A stretch of DNA of 64,000 nt from assembly GCF_014279595.1 (NCBI RefSeq), contig NZ_CP047943.1, positions 1,796,422 to 1,860,421 on the forward strand. Reading direction: 5' to 3'. The position numbers and the translations under genes are program-made. The stretch is from Synechococcus sp. RS9909. Its GTDB lineage: Bacteria; Cyanobacteriota; Cyanobacteriia; PCC-6307; Cyanobiaceae. Position 1 is the stretch's first letter. The number at the start of each line of letters is the position of its first letter. Below, in pieces: positions 17,251-25,618 of this stretch. Below the pieces are notes generated by a model. The model did no database searches. It was not told the origin of the DNA and was given only the letters and a program-made list of their open reading frames with translations.

Positions 17251-17573
17251 CAGCCCACGCCTCCCCCAGGGGGAGTGGACGCCGGCGCAGGGGATGGGCT
17301 CGGCGCTGGAGCAGCGGGTGGCTTGGGCGGATCCGGTTCCCAGTGATCGATGATGCCAACGATGGTGAGATCGCTGGGATACGACTTGCTGCCGGCCGCT
17401 TCCCGCGCAGCCGAACTGCTCACACAGATGACCCAGTCGCCGGGTTTGGCGCCGACGGCGTCGACAGCCACCTTCTTCGTGCTGCCGTCCTGCACCACCT
17501 GGAGATGCTTGTGCTCGAAATCAGGGATCCGATTGGTGGAAACGAGGGGCTTGATGACCTTGACGATCAACAT
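17250..17573 (-). CDS. csoS4A: CsoS4A, BMC-P vertex protein with proline-rich C-terminal tail
   Basis: The 107-residue protein begins with a standard BMC-P domain: MLIVKVIKPLVSTNRIPDFEHKH split over two strands, VVQDGSTKKVAVDAVGAKPGDWV, then SDLTIVGIIDHW. It forms the pentameric vertex cap. After the domain end at about residue 80 it carries a tail of some 26 residues made almost only of Pro, Ala, Ser and Gly (PPKPPAAPAPSPSPAPAS...). CsoS4A proteins are usually about 80-90 residues long, so this tail is unusual. It starts 2 bases after the csoSCA stop and overlaps csoS4B. Confidence 0.94.
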   Translation of the reverse strand: MLIVKVIKPLVSTNRIPDFEHKHLQVVQDGSTKKVAVDAVGAKPGDWVICVSSSAAREAAGSKSYPSDLTIVGIIDHWEPDPPKPPAAPAPSPSPAPASTPPGGGVG

Positions 17574-17575
17574 GA

Positions 17576-19105
17576 TCAGTGGGCCTCCTGCTGAACAGGA
17601 TCGAGTGAGGACCCTACCGGTTCGGCAGGGGTGGCGTCATCGCGATCGCGGATGGTGAGGAAGGTATGGAGCAGTCCGTCCTGCATCAGATCGCCATAGC
17701 GCTCCGCGATCGCCCCATGCACCCGTCGGCAGTCGGAGATGGCCCGCTCGCGAGCGCCAGGCACCTTGCCGGAATAGTCGAAGCGCACGACCACCGGAAT
17801 CGGCAGATCTCGGGAGACATTGAGACCTTTGAAGATCTTGATGCCCACATCAAGATCAGGCGCGCCCTCCTCCACCGTGTCGAGATGGGCGAAATAGGTG
17901 AGGTTGCGAAGGTGCACCTCCTTGAAACCGATCCCCACACCGATGAAGCGCTCGGCGTGACCAGCGTCGGGATAGGCGCCACCATGCAGAGAACGCACGT
18001 AATCCTGCTGGGAAAAATTATTGATCAGCATCTGACTGATGAACCGCACCATCCCCGGGTCGGGTGCCTCGGCCTGGTGCGTCTCCACGGCTGCTGTCAC
18101 CGCATCCCGAGCCTGGCTGGCCGTGAGGGGCAGGGTGCTCTCGTACAAAGCCCGGCCGCAGAGCCAGCGGTCGAGTTGCAAGCTGCCAGCACGATCGGGC
18201 ACATGCACGCGAATCGCGTCCGTGTCGGTGTCGAGTCCGATCAGGAGCAGATCGACAGAGGCGCCGCAGCAGAAGCTGTTTTCCACCGCTTCGCGGAAAT
18301 CAAGCAGCCGTTGCAGGCCCGCCGAGGCCGCAAGAGCATCGTTGCTGCCATGGGCAGCGCAACCCTGATGCTCGGGATCCAGGGAACTGAAGTGGTAATT
18401 CACCACTTTCAGATAGCGGGTGGGGGCATGGGCCTCATTCGGCACCTGCTCCCGATAGCGCCGGTGTTCCGTTTTCACCCAGCGGTTGACGGTGTTCTCC
18501 ACATCGAACATGGCGCCGGCATGGGTCCGACGCCGCACCGAACTGAACGGGATCCTCAAGGTGTAAGCGATGGCATGTGCCAAGCGACCATCGGCGCAGG
18601 GCGTGACATCGAGAAGATGGAAGCCACACTCCAGCAGGAACCGGTTGAACGCTTCCGCCGGTGCACTTGAGGCCCCTCCGTTGAGGGGGTCATCCAGAAA
18701 GAATCGATCGCTGATGCTTTGGTGCGACTGAAACACGCACCAGGCGAACAGGGCCCGCATGTCCAGAGGGCGCACCCAGGCCTTGGCCAGGATGGGCTCG
18801 GGCAGGTCAAACCCGAGTTCAGCACGGGCCAGTCGCTGGGCCTGGGCGGTGAAGTCGGGGTCGTGCTGAAGCGCAGACAGCCGCTGAAGCACAGGAATGA
18901 TCCGTTCAAACCGCCCCTTCACTTCCAGCTCATACGCCTGGAGCCGCGCATTATCATCGCGCTTGGTGAGCGGATGGACAGCCGTGTTGCGAGCCGTGGA
19001 GGCTGGCTGACGTCGAACCCAGGCCGGCTGCTGCAGCTGACGACGCGTCGGAGCGGTGGGAGCCTGGGGCCGCCCGCTCCGCAACGATGGTGTGGAGCGA
19101 ACCAT
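17576..19105 (-). CDS. csoSCA: CsoSCA, carboxysomal carbonic anhydrase
   Basis: CsoSCA (CsoS3) is the beta-type carbonic anhydrase packaged inside alpha-carboxysomes, where it turns bicarbonate into CO2 for RuBisCO. The 509-residue protein has the catalytic set in the expected spacing: Cys170, Asp172 and Arg174 in TPCADGRLAH, then His238 in NYHFSSL and Cys249 in HQGCAAHG. These align with Cys173, Asp175, Arg177, His242 and Cys253 of the Halothiobacillus enzyme. The N-terminal 50 residues are disordered and basic, a likely encapsulation peptide. It has a GGAG just before the ATG, starts 7 bases after the csoS2 stop, and is followed 2 bases later by csoS4A. Confidence 0.96.
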   Translation of the reverse strand: MVRSTPSLRSGRPQAPTAPTRRQLQQPAWVRRQPASTARNTAVHPLTKRDDNARLQAYELEVKGRFERIIPVLQRLSALQHDPDFTAQAQRLARAELGFDLPEPILAKAWVRPLDMRALFAWCVFQSHQSISDRFFLDDPLNGGASSAPAEAFNRFLLECGFHLLDVTPCADGRLAHAIAYTLRIPFSSVRRRTHAGAMFDVENTVNRWVKTEHRRYREQVPNEAHAPTRYLKVVNYHFSSLDPEHQGCAAHGSNDALAASAGLQRLLDFREAVENSFCCGASVDLLLIGLDTDTDAIRVHVPDRAGSLQLDRWLCGRALYESTLPLTASQARDAVTAAVETHQAEAPDPGMVRFISQMLINNFSQQDYVRSLHGGAYPDAGHAERFIGVGIGFKEVHLRNLTYFAHLDTVEEGAPDLDVGIKIFKGLNVSRDLPIPVVVRFDYSGKVPGARERAISDCRRVHGAIAERYGDLMQDGLLHTFLTIRDRDDATPAEPVGSSLDPVQQEAH

Positions 19106-19112
19106 GCTCCGA

Positions 19113-21479
19113 TCAGCCCCGTGCGCCGCCGGAGACGGTGATCAGGGACCCTTTGTCGGTGTTACCGCTGGAACCGGTCACACGGCTGACAGGCCACTCC
19201 GTCTCCTGATTGCGCTTGCGCTCGAATGGTGGCATCGCACCCATGGGGCCGGGACGGGTGGGGTTGCGACGACGGGCTGAGGCCCCTTCCGTGCCGGTGA
19301 CATGCTCACCACGATCCCAGTCATCGCCGGTAATTTTTGTGGAGGATCCCTCTCCGGTGACCCGGGATGCGGGTGGCGCTGAGGGCTCACTCACCACAGC
19401 CACCGTGGGCTGGAACTGACGCTGTTGACGGTTCTGGAAGTCGCGGTTATCGAAGCGAAACTGCTCGGTCCCGGTCACCTTGCCGCCAGCCATGTCAAAA
19501 GGGCCGGTGATACGGCTCCCTTGCTCATAGGCCGTGCCAGTGACGCCGGAGCGTTGATCGCGCTGCTGCTGGGCGGCGCGGGCTGGAGACATGACGCTGA
19601 AGCGAGTCCAGGCAGCTCCTTCAGGAGCAACACCATGGCTGTCGGTTCCCTCTGGGGCATCGGCGCCACAGGCCGCGGCCAACTGATCAGCCCCCACATA
19701 GGGCGTTCCGGTCACCGCTTCACAGGCACCACGTTCATCCCCGGTCATCACACCGCCAACGCCGGGCTGGATTCCGGTCATGGCAGCGCCAGGGGTTCCT
19801 GGACGGGAAGGGGTGCGCTCACGCATGGCCTTGACCGCAGGGGTGCCGCAGTACTGACCGGCCTGCTCAAGCCCGGCGTAGGGAGTACCGGTGACCGCCT
19901 TGCAGCTGCCCGGCTCATCGCCGGTGACCTTGTCCGAACGACCGGTGCGGGTGCCGCTCACCACCTGGTTGCGGTTGGTGATGCTGAACCCCACCTTGGC
20001 CGCTTCCGGTTCTGCTTTGGTGCCGCAGAACGCATTCACCTGTTCAGCACTGATGTATTGATCGCCGCTGACGCGATGGCAAGAGCCGAATTCATTGCCG
20101 GTCACCTGGGCTGACCGGCCCACCAGGGTGCCGGTCACACCGGTGCCCGACAGAGTGGCCGACACACCGACCTTCGCTGCAGACCGGCCTTCGGGCAGGG
20201 GATCGGAGCCCAGATATTGATCGCCGGTGAGGCTGCGGGCAGCGCCGGCCTCATCGCCGGTGACGCGGGACGAGCGACCGACCATCACCCCACTCACCGG
20301 ACGCCCCTGGTCGGTGAGGCTGTGCCCCACTTTGCGCGGCGACGGCTGAGAACCACCACACCAGGCTGCGGCCTGGTTGGCGGAGATGTATTCGGTGCCG
20401 GTCACGTTCTTGCAGGTGCCGGGCTCATCCCCGGTGACCTTCTCACTGCGGCCGACTTCGTTTCCGGTGACCCGGTTGCCGTGGCTGGTGGCCGACACCC
20501 GCACCTTGGCTGGGGTTGTGACCGGAGGCGCGCTCTGGCAGAAGGTCTGGAACACCTCAGCGCCGAGGTATTCCGTGCCGGTGATCGTGCGACAGGTGCT
20601 GGCCTCGTTGCCGGTGGTCTTCACGGAACGGTTGGCCTGGGTGCCGGTCACGGTCTGGCCCGCGCTGGTGGTGCTTTCGCCCACCTTCCAAGAGGCATCC
20701 GCAGCAGCAGCCTGCTTGGCGCCGTGGCGATTAGGACCGGTGGGGCGGGTCACACCGGCGCTTTGCTTATTGCGGGCACCAGCCTTGGCACGGAGCTCGC
20801 GCACCTGTTGGGCAAGCTCACGGCTGGTGAGATCGGGATTGGCCTGTCGGGCGACAGCCGCCGCACTGGTGGGCTGCTTGCCGGCGGTTTTGCCGTGCTT
20901 CGACATCGCCTCACGACGGGCAAGCACCAGAGCTCGGCTAGGGTTTTCGATGGCCCGCCGTTTCGGCGTCGCAGAGCGGCGCTCGCCGTTGCGGCTGCTC
21001 AGTTGAAGGCGCGCTGCAGGACGACTTGGGGCTTCGGCGCTCTCCACTGGCCGCTGGCCACCAGCGCAGGAACAGGAGGATTTGGCCTCGCTGGCACTGG
21101 CAGCAACCTTGCTCGACTGGCTGGCCTGCTTGGCCACATCGGCACGATTGCGATCACGCGTGGTATCGGCCGATTTGCCTCGACGGGACAGGGCTTCGCG
21201 GCGCGCGAGCACCAGCTCGCGGCTTGGCTGGCTGATGGGTTTGACCTGGGAACGCACCGTGGTGGATCGCACGAGCCGTTGCGGAGCTGCAGCAACGGGC
21301 TCTGGCGTGGTCACGACGGCGGGCTCGTCAGCACCATTGGCCTGGGTGCGGGTCTGGTGGGCATCCGATGCATTGCGAACCCGGTTGGCACTGCCAACAG
21401 CGACGGCCGCCTTCTTTCCGGAGGCGGTGAGCGCCTTACGGCGTTCAAGTGCGAGTTCGCGACTGGAAAGTCTTGCCAT
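19113..21479 (-). CDS. csoS2: CsoS2, carboxysome assembly scaffold protein
   Basis: CsoS2 is the disordered, repetitive scaffold that binds RuBisCO through its N-terminal part and the shell through its middle and C-terminal parts. The 788-residue protein has N-repeats at about residues 5-23, 86-104 and 180-198 (SRELVLARREALSRRGKSA type) plus a shorter fourth near 218-235. Six M-repeats span roughly 265-604, each with a VTG-type core (VTGDEPGTC, VTGTEYI). A C-terminal region has further VTG motifs and ends in SLITVSGGARG. The protein is very basic. Repeat M3 (383-427) lacks the paired Cys present in the others. No slippery frameshift site like that used for CsoS2A/B in proteobacteria was noticed. 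Confidence 0.96.
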   Translation of the reverse strand: MARLSSRELALERRKALTASGKKAAVAVGSANRVRNASDAHQTRTQANGADEPAVVTTPEPVAAAPQRLVRSTTVRSQVKPISQPSRELVLARREALSRRGKSADTTRDRNRADVAKQASQSSKVAASASEAKSSCSCAGGQRPVESAEAPSRPAARLQLSSRNGERRSATPKRRAIENPSRALVLARREAMSKHGKTAGKQPTSAAAVARQANPDLTSRELAQQVRELRAKAGARNKQSAGVTRPTGPNRHGAKQAAAADASWKVGESTTSAGQTVTGTQANRSVKTTGNEASTCRTITGTEYLGAEVFQTFCQSAPPVTTPAKVRVSATSHGNRVTGNEVGRSEKVTGDEPGTCKNVTGTEYISANQAAAWCGGSQPSPRKVGHSLTDQGRPVSGVMVGRSSRVTGDEAGAARSLTGDQYLGSDPLPEGRSAAKVGVSATLSGTGVTGTLVGRSAQVTGNEFGSCHRVSGDQYISAEQVNAFCGTKAEPEAAKVGFSITNRNQVVSGTRTGRSDKVTGDEPGSCKAVTGTPYAGLEQAGQYCGTPAVKAMRERTPSRPGTPGAAMTGIQPGVGGVMTGDERGACEAVTGTPYVGADQLAAACGADAPEGTDSHGVAPEGAAWTRFSVMSPARAAQQQRDQRSGVTGTAYEQGSRITGPFDMAGGKVTGTEQFRFDNRDFQNRQQRQFQPTVAVVSEPSAPPASRVTGEGSSTKITGDDWDRGEHVTGTEGASARRRNPTRPGPMGAMPPFERKRNQETEWPVSRVTGSSGNTDKGSLITVSGGARG
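19668..20687 (-). repeat. Six tandem M-repeats of csoS2
   Basis: Six modules of about 40-50 codons lie in one block, separated by short linkers. Each has the order KVG-S-T, VTGT, GRS-VTGDE-G-C and VTGT-Y, often ending in a Cys. The approximate residue spans are 265-314, 325-374, 383-427, 436-485, 495-544 and 566-604. The third module has no Cys, and the sixth lacks the first KVG part. The modules bind the inner side of the shell in other alpha-carboxysomes. The DNA repeats are diverged enough to limit recombination. Confidence 0.85.
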
Positions 21480-21526
21480 GTCCGCCCGATGGATTCGTCG
21501 TGAAGTGGAGGGGTAACCCCCCCCAG

Positions 21527-21558
21527 AAAAAATTGAGCCCTGAAGAAGGTCAGGGCTC
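21527..21558 (-). terminator. Intrinsic terminator between cbbS and csoS2
   Basis: Read leftwards, GAGCCCTGA (21550-21558) pairs perfectly with TCAGGGCTC (21535-21543) across a six-base loop. The stem is followed by AATTTTTT (21527-21534). This is a nine-base-pair stem plus a T-run, a textbook Rho-independent terminator, placed just after cbbS and before csoS2. It would let most cbbLS messages stop here while some read through into the shell genes. Confidence 0.85.
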
Positions 21559-21578
21559 GGAACCGTTCGATCCGAAGA

Positions 21579-21920
21579 TCAGCGGCCTTCGAAGACCACG
21601 AAGCAGGCACCCTGGCTTTGGGTGTAAGCGTCGTAACCGACGATGCGCACGTGATGGTCGGGGTAAGCGCGATGGCAGGCCTCGAGCTCACTCACCACCA
21701 CGTTGAGATCCTTCTCGCCGAAGAAAGGCAGCTTCCAATAGGACCAATAGGTGGCCATGGAATTGCTGGGATGGACGTGCTCAACGAGCGGGCTCCAGCC
21801 CTGGGCGATGATGTAGGCGATCTGGTCGTAGATCTCGTCCTGGGTCATCGGCGGGAGGAAGCCGAAGGTCTCCAGGGTGGCGACTGTTTGGTAGTCACCC
21901 ACGGTGCTCTGGAAAGGCAT
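21579..21920 (-). CDS. cbbS: RuBisCO small subunit, form IA
   Basis: The small subunit caps the large-subunit octamer in the L8S8 enzyme. The 113-residue protein shows VATLETFGFLPPMTQDEIYDQI, ATYWSYWKLPFFGE and a C-terminal HHVRIVGYDAYTQSQ, all family features. The short beta-A/B loop of form IA enzymes is present, without the longer insert of plant subunits. It follows cbbL by 59 bases, with a hairpin between, and is followed by a strong terminator. It is the cargo of the alpha-carboxysome encoded around it. Confidence 0.96.
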   Translation of the reverse strand: MPFQSTVGDYQTVATLETFGFLPPMTQDEIYDQIAYIIAQGWSPLVEHVHPSNSMATYWSYWKLPFFGEKDLNVVVSELEACHRAYPDHHVRIVGYDAYTQSQGACFVVFEGR

Positions 21921-21948
21921 GGGGATCCTGGGTGTAAGAAAAAGGGTT

Positions 21949-21969
21949 GGCCGGTTGCATCAACCGGCC
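21949..21969 (-). repeat. Hairpin between cbbL and cbbS
   Basis: GGCCGGTTG and CAACCGGCC form a perfect nine-base-pair inverted repeat around a three-base loop. It lies 10 bases after the cbbL stop and about 30 bases before cbbS. Read leftwards it is followed a few bases later by a CCCTTTTTCTT run. The tight loop and broken T-run make it a weak terminator at best. A role in protecting the 3' end of the cbbL message, or in setting the ratio of large to small subunit, is possible. Confidence 0.6.
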
Positions 21970-21979
21970 GAAGAAACGA

Positions 21980-23395
21980 TCAGTTCTGAACGTCGAGCTT
22001 GTCGACGGTGTCGAATTCGAACTTGATCTCCTTCCAGGTCTCGAGGGCGATGGCCAGCTCGGGGCTGTGCTTCGCCGCCTCGGTGAGGATGTCGCGGCTC
22101 TCCTTCTCGAGATGACGGCCGGCGTTGCGTGCCTTGACGCAGGCCTCGAGGGCCACGCGGTTGGCGGCAGCACCTGCAGCGGAGCCCCAGGGGTGACCGT
22201 GGGTACCACCACCGAACTGAAGAACGGAGTCATCACCGAAAATGGTGACGAGGGCCGGCATGTGCCAAACGTGGATACCACCGGAGGCAACGGCGAACAC
22301 ACCGGGCATGGAACCCCAGTCTTGATCGAAGAAGTTGCCGCGGCTGCGATCTTCGGGAACGAAGGATTCACGCAGCTGGTCGATGTAGCCGAGGGTGGTC
22401 TGACGATCACCTTCGAGCTTGCCCACCACGGTGCCGGTGTGGAGCTGGTCACCACCGGAGAGACGCAGACACTTGGCGAGGACGCGGAAGTGGATGCCGT
22501 GCTTGGGGTGACGGTCGATCACCGCGTGCATGGCGCGGTGGATGTGCAGGAGCATGCCGTTCTTGCGGCACCACTTCGACAGACCGGTATTGGCGGTGAA
22601 GCCGCCGGTAATGAAGTCGTGCATGATGATCGGCATGCCGAGCTCTTTGGCGAACTCGGCGCGCTCATACATCTCTTCGGGAGTGTTGGCGGTCACGTTG
22701 AGGTAGTGACCCTTACGCTCACCGGTTTCCTGCTCCGACAGCTTGATCGCTTCGGCCACGAACTCGAAACGGTTCTGCCAGCGCTGGAAAGGCTGGGAGT
22801 TGATGTTCTCGTCGTCCTTGGTGAAGTCGAGACCGCCGCGCAGGCACTCATACACCACACGGCCGTAATTCTTACCGCTCAGGCCGAGCTTCGGCTTGAT
22901 GGTGCAACCGAGGAGAGGACGGCCGTACTTGTTCATCCGGTCGCGCTCGACCTGGATGCCATTCGGCGGGCCGTAGCAGCTCTTGATGAAGGCAATCGGG
23001 AAGCGGATGTCCTCGAGACGCAGGTGGCGCAGAGCCTTGAAGCCGAACACGTTGCCGACCAGGGAGGTCAGCACGTTGGTGATGGACCCCTCTTCGAACA
23101 GATCGAGGGGATAGGCGATGAAGGCATAAAAGGATTCCTTGTCGCCAGGAACGTCTTCAATGCGGTAGCAACGGCCCTTGTAGAAGTCGAGGTCGGTGAG
23201 GAGCTCGGACCACACGGTGGACCAGGTGCCGGTGGAAGATTCCGCTGCCACAGCAGCAGCCACTTCCTCCTTGGGCACACCTTCCTGGCCGGTGCACTTG
23301 AAGCAGGCCAGGAGATCGGTATCGAGGGGAACATAATCAGGAGTCCAGTACGTGTCCCTGTACTCCTTGACCCCTGCGTCGTACTTCTTGCTCAT
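21980..23395 (-). CDS. cbbL: RuBisCO large subunit, form IA
   Basis: The large subunit carries the carboxylase active site. The 471-residue protein has [10 protein letters not shown] with Lys167 and Lys169, the carbamylated Lys193 in [24 protein letters not shown], and the loop 6 region containing TVVGKLEGD. The N-terminal text ([21 protein letters not shown]) and the pairing with csoS genes mark it as form IA, the alpha-cyanobacterial type acquired from proteobacteria. A GGAG lies 9-12 bases before the ATG. It follows csoS1A by 98 bases on the same strand. Confidence 0.98.
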   Translation of the reverse strand: MSKKYDAGVKEYRDTYWTPDYVPLDTDLLACFKCTGQEGVPKEEVAAAVAAESSTGTWSTVWSELLTDLDFYKGRCYRIEDVPGDKESFYAFIAYPLDLFEEGSITNVLTSLVGNVFGFKALRHLRLEDIRFPIAFIKSCYGPPNGIQVERDRMNKYGRPLLGCTIKPKLGLSGKNYGRVVYECLRGGLDFTKDDENINSQPFQRWQNRFEFVAEAIKLSEQETGERKGHYLNVTANTPEEMYERAEFAKELGMPIIMHDFITGGFTANTGLSKWCRKNGMLLHIHRAMHAVIDRHPKHGIHFRVLAKCLRLSGGDQLHTGTVVGKLEGDRQTTLGYIDQLRESFVPEDRSRGNFFDQDWGSMPGVFAVASGGIHVWHMPALVTIFGDDSVLQFGGGTHGHPWGSAAGAAANRVALEACVKARNAGRHLEKESRDILTEAAKHSPELAIALETWKEIKFEFDTVDKLDVQN

Positions 23396-23493
23396 GGGGA
23401 AAACTCCGTTAGGTCGGTGAAGGGAAGGGTTGAGATTGCGACCTTCGAGGACCGATGGTCAGCACCGGTCGCTCAGAGGGTCAGCGGGAGATC

Positions 23494-23805
23494 TCAGTCC
23501 TTCTGACCCAGGAAGTTGCCGTTGCCCAGAGCAGGCTCCACTTCACGGTGGGGGCGGGCGATGATGTGGGCGGCTACCAGGCCGTCGCCCACGCGCTCAC
23601 AGGCATCAGCACCGGCGCGAACGGCAGCGTTCACAGCACCGGTTTCACCGCGCACCAGCACGGTCACGTAACCGCCGCCGACGAACTCACGACCAATCAG
23701 GCGTACTTCAGCAGCCTTGGTCATGGCGTCAGCCGCCTCGATCGCGGGGACCAGGCCGCGGGTCTCGATCATGCCGAGAGCGATGCCCATGGTTTCGTTA
23801 GCCAT
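23494..23805 (-). CDS. csoS1A: CsoS1A, major BMC-H shell protein
   Basis: This is the main hexameric shell facet protein. The 103-residue protein is a single BMC-H domain: MANETMGIALGMIETRGLVPAI split over strand and helix, RLIGREFVGGGYVTVLVRGETGAV, GDGLVAAHIIARPHREVE. The GGGYVTV loop region lines the central pore. It is the first gene of the main cso run (csoS1A-cbbL-cbbS-csoS2 and onwards). It lies downstream of a long leader region, consistent with a strong promoter there. The BMC domain of csoS1E downstream is nearly the same, so a duplication is likely. Confidence 0.97.
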   Translation of the reverse strand: MANETMGIALGMIETRGLVPAIEAADAMTKAAEVRLIGREFVGGGYVTVLVRGETGAVNAAVRAGADACERVGDGLVAAHIIARPHREVEPALGNGNFLGQKD

Positions 23806-24150
23806 TGCCTACCGAAGAAAGGTGTGGAATGTTCGCCGCTGACATTGCTCTGCCACGAGCCCAGACGTCAAGCGATCCGGCCCTGTTCGCGCATCACTGT
23901 CCATAGTGAACCTGATAAGCGCAGCTAATCAGCAAGGCCCCAACTGTTATGAACGGCTGTGGGGGTTCCTGTAAGCACACCGCCACACAGCATTGTCAAC
24001 GCCCAGTGACCGCCATAACTTCACATTCGGAGACAGAACCCTGCGCCTGCGGGGGTGGAATGTTCAACCCGATCTGACTCCTGGCCGACGAGCGAGCGCC
24101 GAGACCCCTACCCCTTACCCACACAATGGAGGCCCCCATCGCCTCACGGA
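23806..24150. promoter_or_regulatory. Long intergenic region carrying the main cso promoter
   Basis: These 345 bases separate csoS1A (leftwards) from rdgB (rightwards) and form the largest gap in the window. They hold no good ORF on either strand and are AT-richer than the genes, especially at 23900-24030. An inverted repeat TCACT-N6-AGTGA lies at 23894-23909, about 90 bases upstream of csoS1A, and could be an operator. I could not assign -35 and -10 boxes with confidence. No LysR-type regulator gene is adjacent. Confidence 0.5.
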
Positions 24151-24735
24151 TTGGCACGGCCCACCCTCACCATTGCCAGCGGCAATCCTGGCAAGGTTGC
24201 TGAAATCGAGGCAATGCTCGGCCCTCTTCCCCTGGAGGTTCGTCGTCAGCCCTCGGACCTGGAGGTGGAGGAAACAGGCGCGTCCTACCTGGAGAACGCT
24301 CGCCTCAAAGCGAGGGCCGCCGCCCAACGCACGGGGCACTGGACCCTGGCGGATGATTCCGGCCTCGAGGTGGACGCCCTGGACGGTGCGCCCGGGCTCT
24401 ATTCCGCCCGTTTCGCCTCCTCCGATGCCGACAAGGTGAGTCGGTTGCTGGAGGCCCTCAGAGGCCACCCCTACCGCAGCGCCCGTTTTCGCAGCGCCAT
24501 GGTGCTCTGTTCACCACAAGGCGAGTGCCTCGAGGAAGCGGAGGGCCTGTGCTGGGGAGAACTGCTTCAGGCTCCGGCCTATCCAGGGGGCGGCCTCGAA
24601 TCCCTGTTCTGGGTGCGGGAAGCACAATGCAGCTACGGCGAATTAAATCCGGCCCAGCTGGCCCGCCTGGGCAGTCGTGGCAAAGCGGCCAGAAGCCTGG
24701 CTCCCCGGCTGCGGAACCGGCTCGGACTGGACTGA
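24151..24735 (+). CDS. rdgB: RdgB/HAM1 family non-canonical purine NTP pyrophosphatase
   Basis: RdgB removes ITP, dITP and XTP from the nucleotide pool. The protein has LTIASGNPGKVAEIEAML at the start, the core motif LADDSGLEVDALDGAPGLYSARF, and a late SRGKAARSL. The likely start is TTG 24151, directly before the conserved LTIASGN. The open frame continues upstream to 24055, but the residues there do not match the family. It is inserted on the opposite strand between csoS1A and csoS1D, a position known from other alpha-cyanobacteria. Its stop directly abuts the csoS1D stop (convergent, 0 bases). Confidence 0.92.
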   Translation: MARPTLTIASGNPGKVAEIEAMLGPLPLEVRRQPSDLEVEETGASYLENARLKARAAAQRTGHWTLADDSGLEVDALDGAPGLYSARFASSDADKVSRLLEALRGHPYRSARFRSAMVLCSPQGECLEEAEGLCWGELLQAPAYPGGGLESLFWVREAQCSYGELNPAQLARLGSRGKAARSLAPRLRNRLGLD

Positions 24736-25521
24736 TCAGCGCGCGGCGGATCGCCGGTTGACCAACTCAATCGCACGCATGGCAGCAGCGGCGGCCTCCT
24801 CCACGTCACCCTCGCGGCCGGCGAGGGTGAGTCGCCCGAACGCCCCCACCGCTTTCACATCCACCAGCGTGATGTTGGAGGCCTTTTCCGCTTCATTGGC
24901 GGCGATCAACACGTAACCCGCCGGCTCCGTTTCCAGGATGAACATGCTCATGCCCGCTTCAATCATCGAACCGCGACGGTTCTGACGGTTGATCAACACG
25001 GCATGGTCGGGGGTGATCGCCCGGATCACCTCGGTCCAGCTCACATCCGCCGGACTGCGCTGCTCAACCGAGCTTCCGATCGCTTCCAGCACCACATCAC
25101 CGGAATGGAGCACGGTGCTCTGGTCGCGGTGGTAGAGCGCCATGGATCCGAAGGCCCGCTCCACCACCATCTGGCCAAGCCGCACATTGCTGGCCTTGAG
25201 AGCAATGTCGGTGACACGGTGCACCGCCATCCCTGGCGACACCTCCATCCAGAGGCAGGCATCGCCGGGAATCGGCAGGAACCCCTGGCTCACCGAACCC
25301 ATGTAGGCCGCCAACTGGGGCTGCAGGGAATCGATGAACACATGCGTGCGCAGTTCGATCGACTGCACATGGCTGTTGAGCCGCGTCAGTCGCGGCGATT
25401 CGCTGTCGGTGGTGACCACACAGCTGGGACCGCCTGCGGAGGAACGAACCTCCGTGCCGGTGACGAGAGCGCTGCCGCCACGTCGCCGCTCCCGAGCATC
25501 GAAGCCGGCGAAACGATTCAT
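24736..25521 (-). CDS. csoS1D: CsoS1D, tandem-BMC (pseudohexameric) shell protein
   Basis: CsoS1D is a double-BMC protein. Three copies form a pseudohexamer with a large gated pore, and two such rings can stack to form an airlock. The 261-residue protein has a disordered N-terminus of about 50 residues. The first BMC domain covers roughly 56-155 ([26 protein letters not shown]). The second covers roughly 158-256 ([41 protein letters not shown]). The Glu-Arg of VVERAF is at the expected pore-gating position. It is separated from csoS1A by rdgB on the other strand, so it probably has its own promoter. Confidence 0.94.
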   Translation of the reverse strand: MNRFAGFDARERRRGGSALVTGTEVRSSAGGPSCVVTTDSESPRLTRLNSHVQSIELRTHVFIDSLQPQLAAYMGSVSQGFLPIPGDACLWMEVSPGMAVHRVTDIALKASNVRLGQMVVERAFGSMALYHRDQSTVLHSGDVVLEAIGSSVEQRSPADVSWTEVIRAITPDHAVLINRQNRRGSMIEAGMSMFILETEPAGYVLIAANEAEKASNITLVDVKAVGAFGRLTLAGREGDVEEAAAAAMRAIELVNRRSAAR

Positions 25522-25618
25522 GGCGCGGATCTTACCGGAAGCTCAACGACAAAAAACCAGTGGCAATCTTGCGCAGCGGCAGGCAACCGATACCGTCCGG
25601 CCATCTGCGCTTGGATCG

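Noticed and set aside
19113-21479. Programmed frameshift in csoS2 as in Halothiobacillus
   Set aside because: No slippery heptamer plus downstream structure was seen by eye. The gene reads as one full-length frame.
20217-21503. 428-residue ORF antisense to csoS2
   Set aside because: It mirrors the repeats of csoS2 on the other strand, which explains its length and periodic look.
23450-23470. Hairpin in the csoS1A-cbbL gap
   Set aside because: The stem is eight pairs including a G-T pair and is not followed by a T-run. It is too weak to call a terminator.
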